NCBI RefSeq assembly: GCF_026283965.1
Contig: NZ_JAPDPD010000020.1
Span: 41,918-105,917 of the forward strand
Length of the DNA: 64,000 nucleotides
From: Dyella subtropica
GTDB taxonomy: Bacteria > Pseudomonadota > Gammaproteobacteria > Xanthomonadales > Rhodanobacteraceae
Direction: 5' to 3'
Below are positions 52,590-61,545 of this stretch, piece after piece; position 1 is the stretch's first letter; the number at the start of each line of letters is the position of its first letter. Made by a program: the position numbers and the translations under genes. Under the pieces are notes generated by a model that saw nothing but the letters and a program-made list of their open reading frames with translations, searched no databases and had not been told where the DNA came from.

Positions 52590-54683
52590 ATGTCGGGCGT
52601 TAGCGCATTCGAGACCTTCAAGCAGGTAAGCCGGCGCGGAATGGGTGCGCCGATCATCATGCTGGCGATGCTGGCGATGATGATGTTGCCGCTGCCGCCG
52701 TTTCTGCTGGACATGCTTTTCAGTTTCAACATCGCGTTGTCGCTGGTGATCCTGCTGGCGGTGATCTATGTGATGCGGCCATTGGAGTTTGCCGCGTTTC
52801 CCACCGTGGTGCTGATGGCCACGCTGCTGCGCCTGGCGTTGAATATCGCCTCTACCCGTGTGGTGCTGTTGAACGGCCATGAGGGTCCGGGCGCGGCGGG
52901 CAAGGTGATCGAAGCGTTCGGCGAGTTTGTGATCGGCGGCAATTTCGCCGTTGGTCTGGTTGTGTTCGCCATTCTCACCATCATCAATTTCGTGGTGGTG
53001 ACCAAGGGCGCCACGCGCGTGTCGGAAGTGACCGCGCGCTTCACCCTGGACGCGATGCCCGGCAAGCAGATGGCGATCGACGCCGACCTCAATGCGGGCT
53101 TGCTGACTCAGGACCAGGCACGCGACCGTCGCCAGGAGGTGCGCGAGGAAGCGGACTTCTACGGCTCGATGGACGGCGCGTCCAAGTTCGTTCGCGGCGA
53201 TGCCACGGCCGGCATCCTGATTCTTATGATCAATATCGTCGGCGGTTTTATTGTCGGCGTGATGCAGCACGGCTTGTCGGCCGGCGAGGCGGCCAAGACC
53301 TACACCTTGCTCACCATCGGCGACGGCTTGGTGGCCCAGGTGCCGGCGCTGATGCTGTCGATCGCCACGGCGGTGATCGTCACGCGCGCCACGCGCTCGC
53401 AGGACATGGGCCAGCAACTCGTCGCCCAGGTGTTTGGCCAGCCCAAGGCGCTGGCGGTGGCTGGCGTGGTGCTGGGCGTGATGGGTTTGATTCCCGGCAT
53501 GCCGAACATGGCGTTCCTGTTGCTGGGTGCAGCCTGCGGTGGTGCGGCGTGGCTGATGGTCAAGCGTGAGCGCGAGCGCAAGGCGGCGCTGATCGCCCAG
53601 GCGGCGGTGGAGCCGGTGGTGCAAGCGGCGCCGGCCGAGCGTCTGGAGCTGGGTTGGGAGGACGTCGCCAGTGTCGATCCCGTGGGTCTGGAAGTCGGCT
53701 ACCGACTGATTCCGCTGGTCGACAAGAACCAGGGCGGCGAGTTGATGGCGCGCATCAAATCCGTGCGCCGAAAACTCTCGCAGGAGCTGGGCTTCCTGGT
53801 GCCGTCGGTGCATATCCGCGACAACCTCGACCTGGGCCCCAACGCGTATCGCATCACATTGATGGGTGTGCCGATGGGTGAGGCGGAGATCCATAGCGAG
53901 CGCTTGCTGGCGATCAATCCCGGTCGCGTGCACGGCACGCTGCAAGGCATCGCCACGCAGGATCCGGCGTTTGGTCTGGAAGCGGTGTGGATCGAATCGG
54001 GACAGCGTGATCACGCGCAGGGACTCGGCTACACCGTGGTCGATCCGGCGACGGTGATGGCCACGCATCTGTCGCACATCCTGCAGGGACACGCGCACGA
54101 ATTGCTCAGCCATCAAGACGTGCAGCAGTTGCTGGATCGCCTGTCGGCGACGGCGCCGAAGCTGGTCGAGGATCTGGTGCCCAAGCGTCTGGCGCTGGGC
54201 GCGGTAGTGAAGGTGCTGCAGAACCTGCTCGCCGAGCGCGTGCCGATTCGCAACATGCGCGGCATCGTCGAATCCTTGGCGGAGCATGCAAGCCAGAGTC
54301 AGGATCCTGGCGCGCTCACCGCCGCTGTCCGTGTCGCGCTCGGCCGGCAAATTGTCCAGGAAATCACGGGTTTGGGGACGGAGGTGCCGGTTATCACGCT
54401 GGCCCCCGAGCTGGAACAGATCTTGCTCAGCTCACTTGCAGGCGGTGGCTTGGCCGGTGCGGCAGTAGAGCCCGGGTTGGCCGATCGCTTGCAGCAGGGT
54501 GTCGCCGAAGCGGCGAAGCGTCAGGAAATGCTCGGCGAGCCAGCGGTGTTGCTGGTCGCGCCGCAGCTCAGGACCTGGCTGGCGCGCTTCACGCGGCACG
54601 TAGCACAGAACCTGCATGTGCTGGCCTACAACGAAGTGCCTGATAACCGCCAGGTGCGCCTGGTGCAGGCTCTGGGGCGATAG
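52590..54683 (+). CDS. flhA: Flagellar export gate protein FlhA
   Basis: The 697-residue protein has eight predicted membrane helices in its first half, with the FHIPEP-type signature region RVSEVTARFTLDAMPGKQMA and IDADLNAGLLTQDQARDRR. A large cytosolic domain (about 350-697) forms the ring that receives chaperone-substrate complexes. Its length is normal. It is followed by a 192-base gap with an inverted repeat before flhF. Confidence 0.97.
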   Translation: MSGVSAFETFKQVSRRGMGAPIIMLAMLAMMMLPLPPFLLDMLFSFNIALSLVILLAVIYVMRPLEFAAFPTVVLMATLLRLALNIASTRVVLLNGHEGPGAAGKVIEAFGEFVIGGNFAVGLVVFAILTIINFVVVTKGATRVSEVTARFTLDAMPGKQMAIDADLNAGLLTQDQARDRRQEVREEADFYGSMDGASKFVRGDATAGILILMINIVGGFIVGVMQHGLSAGEAAKTYTLLTIGDGLVAQVPALMLSIATAVIVTRATRSQDMGQQLVAQVFGQPKALAVAGVVLGVMGLIPGMPNMAFLLLGAACGGAAWLMVKRERERKAALIAQAAVEPVVQAAPAERLELGWEDVASVDPVGLEVGYRLIPLVDKNQGGELMARIKSVRRKLSQELGFLVPSVHIRDNLDLGPNAYRITLMGVPMGEAEIHSERLLAINPGRVHGTLQGIATQDPAFGLEAVWIESGQRDHAQGLGYTVVDPATVMATHLSHILQGHAHELLSHQDVQQLLDRLSATAPKLVEDLVPKRLALGAVVKVLQNLLAERVPIRNMRGIVESLAEHASQSQDPGALTAAVRVALGRQIVQEITGLGTEVPVITLAPELEQILLSSLAGGGLAGAAVEPGLADRLQQGVAEAAKRQEMLGEPAVLLVAPQLRTWLARFTRHVAQNLHVLAYNEVPDNRQVRLVQALGR

Positions 54684-54688
54684 CGAGG

Positions 54689-54830
54689 AATGAGTGATGA
54701 GTGTTGAGAAACAGGGGCGATGGATGAGTTGCGAGCGCGACTTCGGCGAACGGTTGCCGGTTCCCGCACCTAGGCTCGGACTGGCATATCGATCATCGGG
54801 CCCTCGCTACTCGTTCATCGCCCCTGACTC
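54689..54830. repeat. Inverted repeat spacer between flhA and flhF
   Basis: ACAGGGGCGATGGATGAGTT (from 54711) pairs with ACTCGTTCATCGCCCCTGAC (to 54828). The arms are about 24 bases with few mismatches and lie about 70 bases apart. The stretch just before, AATGAGTGATGAGTGTTGAG, repeats wording found between fliE and fliF. No gene or clear promoter was seen. Confidence 0.55.
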
Positions 54831-54875
54831 TTTGCTCTTTCCCATCCATCAGTCCGCGACGCGGAGTATCACCGC

Positions 54876-56459
54876 ATGAAGATCAAACGTTTCGTTGCTC
54901 GCGACATGCGCCAGGCGATGCGCGAAGTACGCGAAGAGCAGGGGCCGGATGCGGTGATCCTGTCCACTCGCCGCTTTGCGGACGGCATCGAAATTATCGC
55001 CGCGATCGACTACGACGAAGCGCTGGTGCGTGAGGCGGCCCGTCATGGCGCACCGCTGACGGTAGAGCCGGCTGGCGTGACAACCCCGGAAAGCGTCCCC
55101 GTGGCCATCAAACCCATGGCCATCAAACCTGCCGAGACGCCGCCCCCTGCGCGCAGCGAGCCTGGAGGGATGATGTCGGCGTTGCGTTCGCTGATTACGC
55201 CGTCGGCGTTTCGTGCGAGTGAGAACGCTGCAGCGGTGCGTACGGCACATGTCGCGCCCGAGAGATATACCGCGCCTGAGATCGCGCCGGTGCAGAAGGT
55301 CGAACGTGCTTCGGTGGAGCCGGTTGCCGCGCCTGTGGCGCGGAAGCTCGCTCCTGTCATCGCTAATACGATCCCCGATGGCGTGGAGCCTTCGGCGGTG
55401 GCCGCGCATCTGGAAGCGGTGCGCGTTGCACGCGAGCGTGCCCGTATCAACGAGGAAGCCGCTGTTTCGTCGGCGAAAGCCGAACCGCCGGTGGCGGAAG
55501 TGCCGCAGCTGCGCACGATGGTGGAACAAACCGCACTGGACACGGCGCGCATGCGCACCGAACTCGGCAGCCTGCGCGAGCTGTTGGAATCGCAGCTCTC
55601 CAGCCTGGCCTGGAACGACATGGAGCGCCGCCATCCCTTGCGCGGGCGCGTGCTGCGCGACATGACCCGGTTGGGCATCGAGCCCGACGTCGCGCGCCGC
55701 CTTGCCGACGGCCTGCCCGAGCAGTTGAGTGCGGATCAGGCGCGCTATCTGCCGTTGGGCGTGCTCAGTCGCAGCCTCAGCATCAGCGCGCACGATGCGG
55801 CCTTCGGCGGCGTCACCGCGCTGGTCGGCCCCACCGGCGTGGGCAAGACCACCACCATCGCCAAGCTGGCCGCGCGCGCGGTACTGCGCCATGGTGCCGG
55901 CCAGGTGGCGCTGGTCAGCACCGACAATTACCGCATCGGCGCGGCGGCACAGCTGGAGCACTACGGTCGTTTGCTCGGCGTGCGCGTATTCCCCGCGCAC
56001 GACGCCGATAGCCTGCGCGAAGTGCTGCAGGTATTGCGCGGCCGGCGCACCGTGCTGGTCGACAGCGCCGGTGCCAGCGGCAATGACGCGCGCCTGCAAC
56101 AGCAGATGGCCTTGCTGCGCGAGGCCGGTGAACTGCGCACCTGCCTGGTGCTGGCAGCGAACGCCCAGGCCATGTCACTGGATGAAGCTGTGCGTGCTTA
56201 TCGTCCGCTGGAGCCGCAGGCCTGCATCGTTACCAAGCTCGACGAGGCACCCAGCCTGGGCGGCGTGCTGTCGGTGCTGATCCGGCACGGCTTGAGCCTC
56301 GACTACACCACCGATGGCCAGCGCGTGCCCGAAGACATCGCCGCCGCCGATGCACGCACGCTGGTGTGCCGCGCCGCGCAAGTATTGAAGACCGTCTCCG
56401 GTGAACCGGACAACGACATGATGGCCGAACGTTTTGGCCTCGCCCGGGCGATGGCGTGA
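54876..56459 (+). CDS. flhF: Flagellar placement GTPase FlhF
   Basis: The 527-residue protein has an N-terminal basic region (MKIKRFVARDMRQAMREVRE) and a long Pro/Ala-rich linker. It ends in an SRP-type GTPase domain with G1 GPTGVGKTT (318-326), a G3-like VLVDSAGASGND and G4 TKLDEAPSLG. FlhF marks the pole where the flagellum forms. Its stop overlaps the fleN start, and the two act as opposing regulators of position and number. Confidence 0.95.
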   Translation: MKIKRFVARDMRQAMREVREEQGPDAVILSTRRFADGIEIIAAIDYDEALVREAARHGAPLTVEPAGVTTPESVPVAIKPMAIKPAETPPPARSEPGGMMSALRSLITPSAFRASENAAAVRTAHVAPERYTAPEIAPVQKVERASVEPVAAPVARKLAPVIANTIPDGVEPSAVAAHLEAVRVARERARINEEAAVSSAKAEPPVAEVPQLRTMVEQTALDTARMRTELGSLRELLESQLSSLAWNDMERRHPLRGRVLRDMTRLGIEPDVARRLADGLPEQLSADQARYLPLGVLSRSLSISAHDAAFGGVTALVGPTGVGKTTTIAKLAARAVLRHGAGQVALVSTDNYRIGAAAQLEHYGRLLGVRVFPAHDADSLREVLQVLRGRRTVLVDSAGASGNDARLQQQMALLREAGELRTCLVLAANAQAMSLDEAVRAYRPLEPQACIVTKLDEAPSLGGVLSVLIRHGLSLDYTTDGQRVPEDIAAADARTLVCRAAQVLKTVSGEPDNDMMAERFGLARAMA

Positions 56460-57394
56460 TGGAGATGCTCTCGATGAATCAGGCCTGGGGTTTGAGAAAT
56501 CTGTTTGCGCCGCTGAACATGCTCACCGGCAGTGGCAGCGATGTATTGGGTCAGGCCTCCGGGCTGGATCAAAAGCCACGGCGTCGCGTGAGAACGATAG
56601 CGGTGGCGGGCGGCAAGGGCGGCGTGGGCAAGTCCACCGTCGCGGTGAATCTGAGCATGTCGCTGGCGATGAGCGGCCGGGAGGTGATCCTGCTGGATGC
56701 CGACATGGGCCTGGCCAATGTCGACGTGCTGCTCGGGCTCAGCCCGACGCGTCATCTGGGTCATTTGCTGGATGGCAGCTGCGCTCTCGAAGACCTGCTG
56801 ATGCGGGCGCCGCACGGACTCAAGGTGATCCCCGCCAGTTCCGGCGGACGCCGGCTGGCGCAGCTCGGCAGTGGTGAGCCGGCGGCGGTGATCCGCGCGT
56901 TCGACGATCTGCCGTCGCCGCCGGAATTTTTGCTGGTGGATACCGCGGCCGGCGTCTCCGACAGCGTGACGATGTTTGCCTCCGCGGCCGACGACGTAGT
57001 GCTGGTGGTGTGCGACGAGCCCGCTTCGCTGACCGACGCCTACGCGATGGTGAAGGTGCTCAGCCGCGAGTTTGGCGTACGTCGCTTCCGGGTGGTGGCG
57101 AACATGGTGCGGCATGCCGGCGAAGCGCGGCAGCTGCACGAAAAGCTCGCGCGCGTATGCGATCGGTTTCTCGATGTCGTGCTCGATTTCATGGGCATGG
57201 TTCCCTACGACGAACATCTGCGACAGGCGATTCGACGCCAGGCCGCGGTCGTCGACGCATGGCCGTCGAGCCGTTCGGCGCAGGGATTCAAGCAACTGGC
57301 TGGTGTGGTCGATACATGGGGGGAACCCGATTCTCCGGGCCGTGGCCGCATCGCATTTTTTGGTGGGCAGATGGCGCCGGTGGTGGGGTGGTGA
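56459..57394 (+). CDS. fleN: Flagellar number regulator FleN (FlhG), MinD-like ATPase
   Basis: The 311-residue protein has the deviant Walker A GGKGGVGKS (51-59), the LLDADMGLANVDVLLGL motif and a C-terminal amphipathic stretch. In Pseudomonas FleN binds FleQ and holds down flagellar gene expression, keeping one flagellum per pole. ATG 56459 shares a base with the flhF stop; a GTG three bases earlier is possible. fliA follows after one base. Confidence 0.95.
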   Translation: MEMLSMNQAWGLRNLFAPLNMLTGSGSDVLGQASGLDQKPRRRVRTIAVAGGKGGVGKSTVAVNLSMSLAMSGREVILLDADMGLANVDVLLGLSPTRHLGHLLDGSCALEDLLMRAPHGLKVIPASSGGRRLAQLGSGEPAAVIRAFDDLPSPPEFLLVDTAAGVSDSVTMFASAADDVVLVVCDEPASLTDAYAMVKVLSREFGVRRFRVVANMVRHAGEARQLHEKLARVCDRFLDVVLDFMGMVPYDEHLRQAIRRQAAVVDAWPSSRSAQGFKQLAGVVDTWGEPDSPGRGRIAFFGGQMAPVVGW

Positions 57395-57395
57395 G

Positions 57396-58166
57396 ATGAG
57401 TGTGGCTTCCGAATATCTGCAACTGCAGCGCGAAAGCACTGAAGAAATGGTCAAGCGGCATGCGCCGCTGGTTCGCCGCATCGCCTACCACTTGATGGGG
57501 CGATTGCCGCCCAGCGTGGATGTCGATGACCTGGTGCAGGCGGGAATGATCGGCTTGATCGAGGCGGCGCGTAACTACGCGACCGACCGCTCGGCGAGTT
57601 TCGAGACCTACGCCGGCATCCGGATTCGCGGCGCCATGCTCGACGAACTGCGTCGCACGGACTGGACGCCACGCTCGGTGCACCGAAAGGTGCGCGAAGT
57701 GGCCGAGGTGGTGCGACAGATCGAGAACGAAACCGGCTCGGACGCCGAGGACGCCGAAGTGATCCGGCGACTGGGCATCACCGCGGCGGAGTACCACCAG
57801 ATATTGGCCGATGCGACCAGCGCGCGGCTGCTCAGCCTCACCGCGCCGGACGACGCGGAAGGCGGGCCCTCGCTGGACGTGATCGATCAGGAGAGCCTGG
57901 GGCCGCAGGAGCGCTTCGAGCAGGAAGGGATGCGCGGGGCGTTGATCGAGGCCATCGGCGGCTTGCCGGAACGCGAGCAGCTGGTGATGTCGCTGTACTA
58001 CGAGCAGGAGCTGAACCTGAAGGAGATCGGCGCGGTGCTGGGCGTCACCGAGTCGAGAGTTTGCCAGATACATGGTCAGGCGCTGATCCGCCTCAGGGCG
58101 AGGATGGATGCCTGGCGCGAACGGGAAACCGGGCAGGCGGAGCGGAAGAAGAGCGGTCGGAAATAG
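57396..58166 (+). CDS. fliA: Flagellar sigma factor FliA (sigma-28)
   Basis: The 256-residue protein has sigma regions 2 (VDVDDLVQAGMIGLIEAARN, TYAGIRIRGAMLDELRRTDW), 3 and 4 (YYEQELNLKEIGAVLGVTES, then RVCQIHGQALIRLR). It directs late flagellar genes, here fliC and the receptor/cheV pair. Its antagonist FlgM is not in the window. ATG 57396 is two bases past the fleN stop; the longer frame inside fleN is a shadow. Confidence 0.97.
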   Translation: MSVASEYLQLQRESTEEMVKRHAPLVRRIAYHLMGRLPPSVDVDDLVQAGMIGLIEAARNYATDRSASFETYAGIRIRGAMLDELRRTDWTPRSVHRKVREVAEVVRQIENETGSDAEDAEVIRRLGITAAEYHQILADATSARLLSLTAPDDAEGGPSLDVIDQESLGPQERFEQEGMRGALIEAIGGLPEREQLVMSLYYEQELNLKEIGAVLGVTESRVCQIHGQALIRLRARMDAWRERETGQAERKKSGRK

Positions 58167-58184
58167 GCAAGTGATGTCTTGATG

Positions 58185-58390
58185 CGTGTCGAATCCTAGC
58201 GACGTGAGCTATTAGCTCCCTCCCCTGCTCGTAGGGGAGGGCTGGGGAGGGGTGAGTACTTGAGAAAGCGTTTCGGGAGAGGTTTTCGCAAGTGTTCACC
58301 CCCTCCCAGCCTCCCCCCAGTCCCACGGGACTAGCTTTGCGTCGCAAGCAGGGGGAGGGGCGCGCCTGCTGAGATCCGACGCTAATCACG
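58185..58390. repeat. Family B palindromic repeat (B3), opposite orientation
   Basis: This fills most of the 284-base fliA-cheY gap. It is inverted relative to the copies at 10101 and 34701: arms CTCCCTCCCCTGCTCGTAGG and GCAAGCAGGGGGAGGGG around GTGAGTACTTG...CAAGTGTTCAC. Outer ends are GTCGAATCCTAGC and GATCCGACGCTAATC. The TCCCACGGGACTAGCTTTGC insertion is shared with the copy at 46228. Confidence 0.7.
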
Positions 58391-58450
58391 AGTGAGTAAC
58401 GCCGTTCCTTATTGCCAGTTCCCCATTCCCCAAGAAACGGAGAGGTTGTT

Positions 58451-58858
58451 TTGGACAAGAACATGAAGATCCTGGTGGTGGACGACTTCTCCACCATGCG
58501 GCGCATCGTTCGCAATCTGCTGGTCGAACTGGGCTTCAGCAATCCGCTGATCCAGGAGGCCGATGACGGCGAGAACGCGCTGACCATGCTGCGCAGCATG
58601 CCGTTCGACCTGGTCGTTACCGACTGGAACATGCCGAACATGACCGGCATCGACCTGCTGCGGGCGATCCGCGCCGAGCCGAACCTGAAAGGGCTGCCGG
58701 TACTGATGGTCACCGCCGAGAACAATCGCGATCAGATCATCGCCGCCGCGCAGGCCGGCGTGAACGGCTACATCGTCAAGCCGTTCACCGCGATCACGCT
58801 GAAAGAAAAACTGGACAAGGTCTTCGAGCGGCTCGCCGCACAAGGAGCGACCGCATGA
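58451..58858 (+). CDS. cheY: Chemotaxis response regulator CheY
   Basis: The 135-residue single-domain receiver has the acidic pair DD (11-12), phospho-acceptor Asp58 in TDWNMPNM, Thr in MVTAENN and Lys in VKPFT. CheY-P binds FliM and changes rotation. The TTG at 58451 was chosen because GGAGAGG lies just upstream; an ATG at 58463 would give 131 residues. The end overlaps cheZ by four bases. Confidence 0.95.
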   Translation: MDKNMKILVVDDFSTMRRIVRNLLVELGFSNPLIQEADDGENALTMLRSMPFDLVVTDWNMPNMTGIDLLRAIRAEPNLKGLPVLMVTAENNRDQIIAAAQAGVNGYIVKPFTAITLKEKLDKVFERLAAQGATA

Positions 58859-59511
58859 GTGCCGTCATGAACCCGTTGAGCAACACCGCCATTCCGCCGG
58901 AACTGCAGCAACTCCTCAACAGTCCGGAAGGTCCGGCGTTCGAGCAGGCCTTGGACGGCATCGTACGGCAGCGCGAACAGACCCTGTTTCGTGCGCTGGG
59001 CGTGCTGGCCCGCGAGCTGCATGTCGCCGTGAGCCGTCTCGGTAGCGATCTGGCGCTGGAAGGTGTGCCCGATAGCGTCGCCGACGCGCGCAAGCACCTC
59101 AACGACGTGCTGGACATGAGCGCCAAGGCCGCGCATCGCACGCTGGATTTCGCCGAGCGCATGCGCCCGCAGGCCGAAGCGCTGCAGCACAACGCCGCCG
59201 AGGTGTTGTCGCACAGCGAGCAGTCGCACAATGAGAGCGGCGAAGCCGCCGCCGTACTCGCGCGCCAGGCCAGCCAGTTCGCCGGCGATTGCCGCGACGG
59301 CCTTTCCGACATGGTGATGGCGCAGTCGTGGCAGGACTTGTCCGGCCAGCGCATCAAGAAAGTGGTCAACTTCATCGGTAGCGTCGAATCGTCGTTGCTG
59401 GAACTCGTGCGCCTCACCGGTGCGCTGGCCGGTGGCGAAGCGCCGGTGGCCGCGGCCAAGGTGACGAGCCAGGACGAGGCCGATCGCCTACTCAGCGAAT
59501 TCGGTTTCTGA
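58855..59511 (+). CDS. cheZ: CheY-P phosphatase CheZ
   Basis: The 218-residue protein has a long helical hairpin, the catalytic region [20 protein letters not shown] with its Gln, and a C-terminal CheY-binding tail [11 protein letters not shown] after a flexible linker. It removes phosphate from CheY. It overlaps cheY by four bases and is followed by cheA after 14 bases. Confidence 0.95.
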   Translation: MSAVMNPLSNTAIPPELQQLLNSPEGPAFEQALDGIVRQREQTLFRALGVLARELHVAVSRLGSDLALEGVPDSVADARKHLNDVLDMSAKAAHRTLDFAERMRPQAEALQHNAAEVLSHSEQSHNESGEAAAVLARQASQFAGDCRDGLSDMVMAQSWQDLSGQRIKKVVNFIGSVESSLLELVRLTGALAGGEAPVAAAKVTSQDEADRLLSEFGF

Positions 59512-59525
59512 GCGCGGGCGGCACG

Positions 59526-61544
59526 ATGGACCCCGCGCTGGACAGCGAGCTGCGAGACGATTTCCTGGTTGAGGCCGGGGAGTTGGTCGAGCGCCTGAGC
59601 GAACAGCTGATCGCCTTGGAGCAGTCGCCGCGCGATGCGGAACTGCTCAATGCCGTGTTTCGCGCCTTTCATACGGTGAAGGGTGGCGCTGGCTTTCTCG
59701 CCATCGATCCGATGGTGCAGATGTGCCATCACGCCGAGGACCTGCTCAACGAAGCGCGTAACGGTGCGCTGGTGCTGGACAGCGAGCAGATGGACGCGCT
59801 GCTGGAAGCGCTCGATCTGCTTAACATCATGATGGACGCGCTGCGCGGCAGCCAAGCCGTGCCGCACGCGCCGGCTTCGTTGCTGCAGCGTTTGCAGCCT
59901 GCTGGCCGTGTCGTTGCGCCCGTGGTGGCGACGACCCCCGCACCGGCGCCGGCCGAGGAGGGCGGCAGCATCGACGACAGCGAGTTCGAGGCGCTGCTGG
60001 ACAATCTGTATGGGCAGGGCGGTGCACCCGGCAAGCCGGTGGCCGAGTCCAAAGCCAGCGGCAGCATTGACGACAGTGAATTCGAGGCGTTGCTGGACAC
60101 GTTGTACGGCCAGGGTGGCGCGCCTGGCAGCTCGCCAACGCCTGCCGCTCCGGCGCCGAAGAGCGGCAGCATCGGCGACGATGAATTCGAAGCCTTGCTG
60201 GATAGTCTGCATGGCAAGGGTGCGGCACCTGGTGCAGTTGCTGCGCCGTCCGCGCTGGCACCTGCGCCGGCCGCGGCTCCCGCAGTCGCCGACAAGAGTG
60301 CGGCGCCGCGCGCAGCCGCCGCGCCGGAATCCACTGTGCGTGTGGATACCGGCCGCCTGGATGCTTTGGTGAACCGTGCCGGTGAACTGGTGCTGGTGCG
60401 CAACCGTTTGCTGAGCCTCGCCGCGCGCAGCGGCGACGAATCGCTGGCCGTGGCGGCGAGCGAGCTGGATCGGGTCGCTGACGAATTGCAGGGTGCGGTG
60501 CTGGGCATGCGCATGCAGCCGGTGGGCCGGTTGTTTCAGCGCTTTCCGCGCATCGTGCGCGATCTCGCCCGTCAACTCGGCAAAGAAATCGATCTGGTGC
60601 TGGAAGGCGAAGACACCGATCTCGATCGCAGCCTGGTCGAAGCGTTGGCCGATCCACTGGTGCATCTGCTGCGTAACGCCGTCGACCATGGTCTTGAAGG
60701 ACCGGCGGATCGCGAGCGCGCCGGCAAGTCGCGCAAAGGCAAGGTCACGCTGGCCGCCAGCCAGCGTGGCGAGCGCATCGTGATCCTGGTGTCCGACGAC
60801 GGTCGCGGCATGAATCCCGAGGTGCTCAAGCGCAAGGCGGTCGAGAAGGGGGTGATCGACGAGGCGCAGGCCGCACGGCTCAGCGAGGTCGAATGCCTGG
60901 AGCTGATCTTCCGTCCCGGCTTCAGCACGGCCGCGAGCATCTCCGATATTTCAGGCCGCGGCGTCGGCATGGACGTGGTGAAAACCCGCGTCGCCGAACT
61001 GGGCGGCACGTTGCAGGTGCGTTCGCGCCTGGGGCATGGCAGCGAGCTGGAACTGACGGTGCCGCTGACTCTCGCGATCGTGCGCGTGCTGATGGTGCGC
61101 GTGGGCGAGCGGTTGTTCGCCTTGCCGCTGAGCAACGTCGATGAAGTGTTCGAACTCAGCGCGGGCCAGGACCGCCTGCTGGACGGCCGTGTGGTGGCGG
61201 CGCATCGCGGTCGCGCCTTGCCGCTCGGCGATCTCGCCACGTGGGCCGGTGTGGATGGTGCCGCCAGGCGCCATGTCGTGGTGCTGCATGTAGGGCACCT
61301 GCGCGTGGGTTGCCTGGTGCACGACGTGCTGGGGCGCGAAGACGTGATGGTGAAACCGCTGGGTCCGTTGTTCGACGGTGTGCCCGGTGTCGCTGGCGCC
61401 ACCGTGACCGGCGACGGTCGCCTGGCGCTGGTGCTGGATCTGGCCACGCTCGCGGACGAGGGCGGCCAGCTGTTATCGAGTACATCGTTATCGAGTACGT
61501 CGTTATCGACTGCATCGCTATCGACCTTGGGAGCGTGTGCCTGA
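59526..61544 (+). CDS. cheA: Chemotaxis histidine kinase CheA
   Basis: The 672-residue protein has P1 (1-110) with His49 in RAFHTVKGGAGFL. A linker (about 115-270) has no recognisable P2 domain but carries three acidic motif repeats. P3/P4 (about 272-510) have VHLLRNAVDHGLE, DDGRGM and GRGVGMDVVK, and P5 (about 515-650) is CheW-like. It phosphorylates CheY. The C-terminus ends in a five-residue Ser/Thr/Leu repeat. motC follows directly, without cheB between. Confidence 0.96.
   Translation: MDPALDSELRDDFLVEAGELVERLSEQLIALEQSPRDAELLNAVFRAFHTVKGGAGFLAIDPMVQMCHHAEDLLNEARNGALVLDSEQMDALLEALDLLNIMMDALRGSQAVPHAPASLLQRLQPAGRVVAPVVATTPAPAPAEEGGSIDDSEFEALLDNLYGQGGAPGKPVAESKASGSIDDSEFEALLDTLYGQGGAPGSSPTPAAPAPKSGSIGDDEFEALLDSLHGKGAAPGAVAAPSALAPAPAAAPAVADKSAAPRAAAAPESTVRVDTGRLDALVNRAGELVLVRNRLLSLAARSGDESLAVAASELDRVADELQGAVLGMRMQPVGRLFQRFPRIVRDLARQLGKEIDLVLEGEDTDLDRSLVEALADPLVHLLRNAVDHGLEGPADRERAGKSRKGKVTLAASQRGERIVILVSDDGRGMNPEVLKRKAVEKGVIDEAQAARLSEVECLELIFRPGFSTAASISDISGRGVGMDVVKTRVAELGGTLQVRSRLGHGSELELTVPLTLAIVRVLMVRVGERLFALPLSNVDEVFELSAGQDRLLDGRVVAAHRGRALPLGDLATWAGVDGAARRHVVVLHVGHLRVGCLVHDVLGREDVMVKPLGPLFDGVPGVAGATVTGDGRLALVLDLATLADEGGQLLSSTSLSSTSLSTASLSTLGACA
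59964..60233 (+). repeat. Three in-frame motif repeats in the CheA linker
   Basis: Residues 147-169, 179-201 and 214-236 of CheA each read GSIxDxEFEALLDxLxGxGxAPG, parted by Pro/Ala/Ser-rich spacers of 9-12 residues. The copies differ in DNA as well as protein, so they are not a recent slippage product. Confidence 0.9.
61471..61530 (+). repeat. Four 15-bp tandem repeats at the end of cheA
   Basis: Units TGTTATCGAGTACAT, CGTTATCGAGTACGT, CGTTATCGACTGCAT and CGCTATCGACCTTGG encode Leu-Ser-Ser-Thr-Ser-like pentapeptides, just before the last CheA residues. The period is 15 bases, so copy-number change keeps the frame. Confidence 0.85.
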
Positions 61545-61545
61545 C

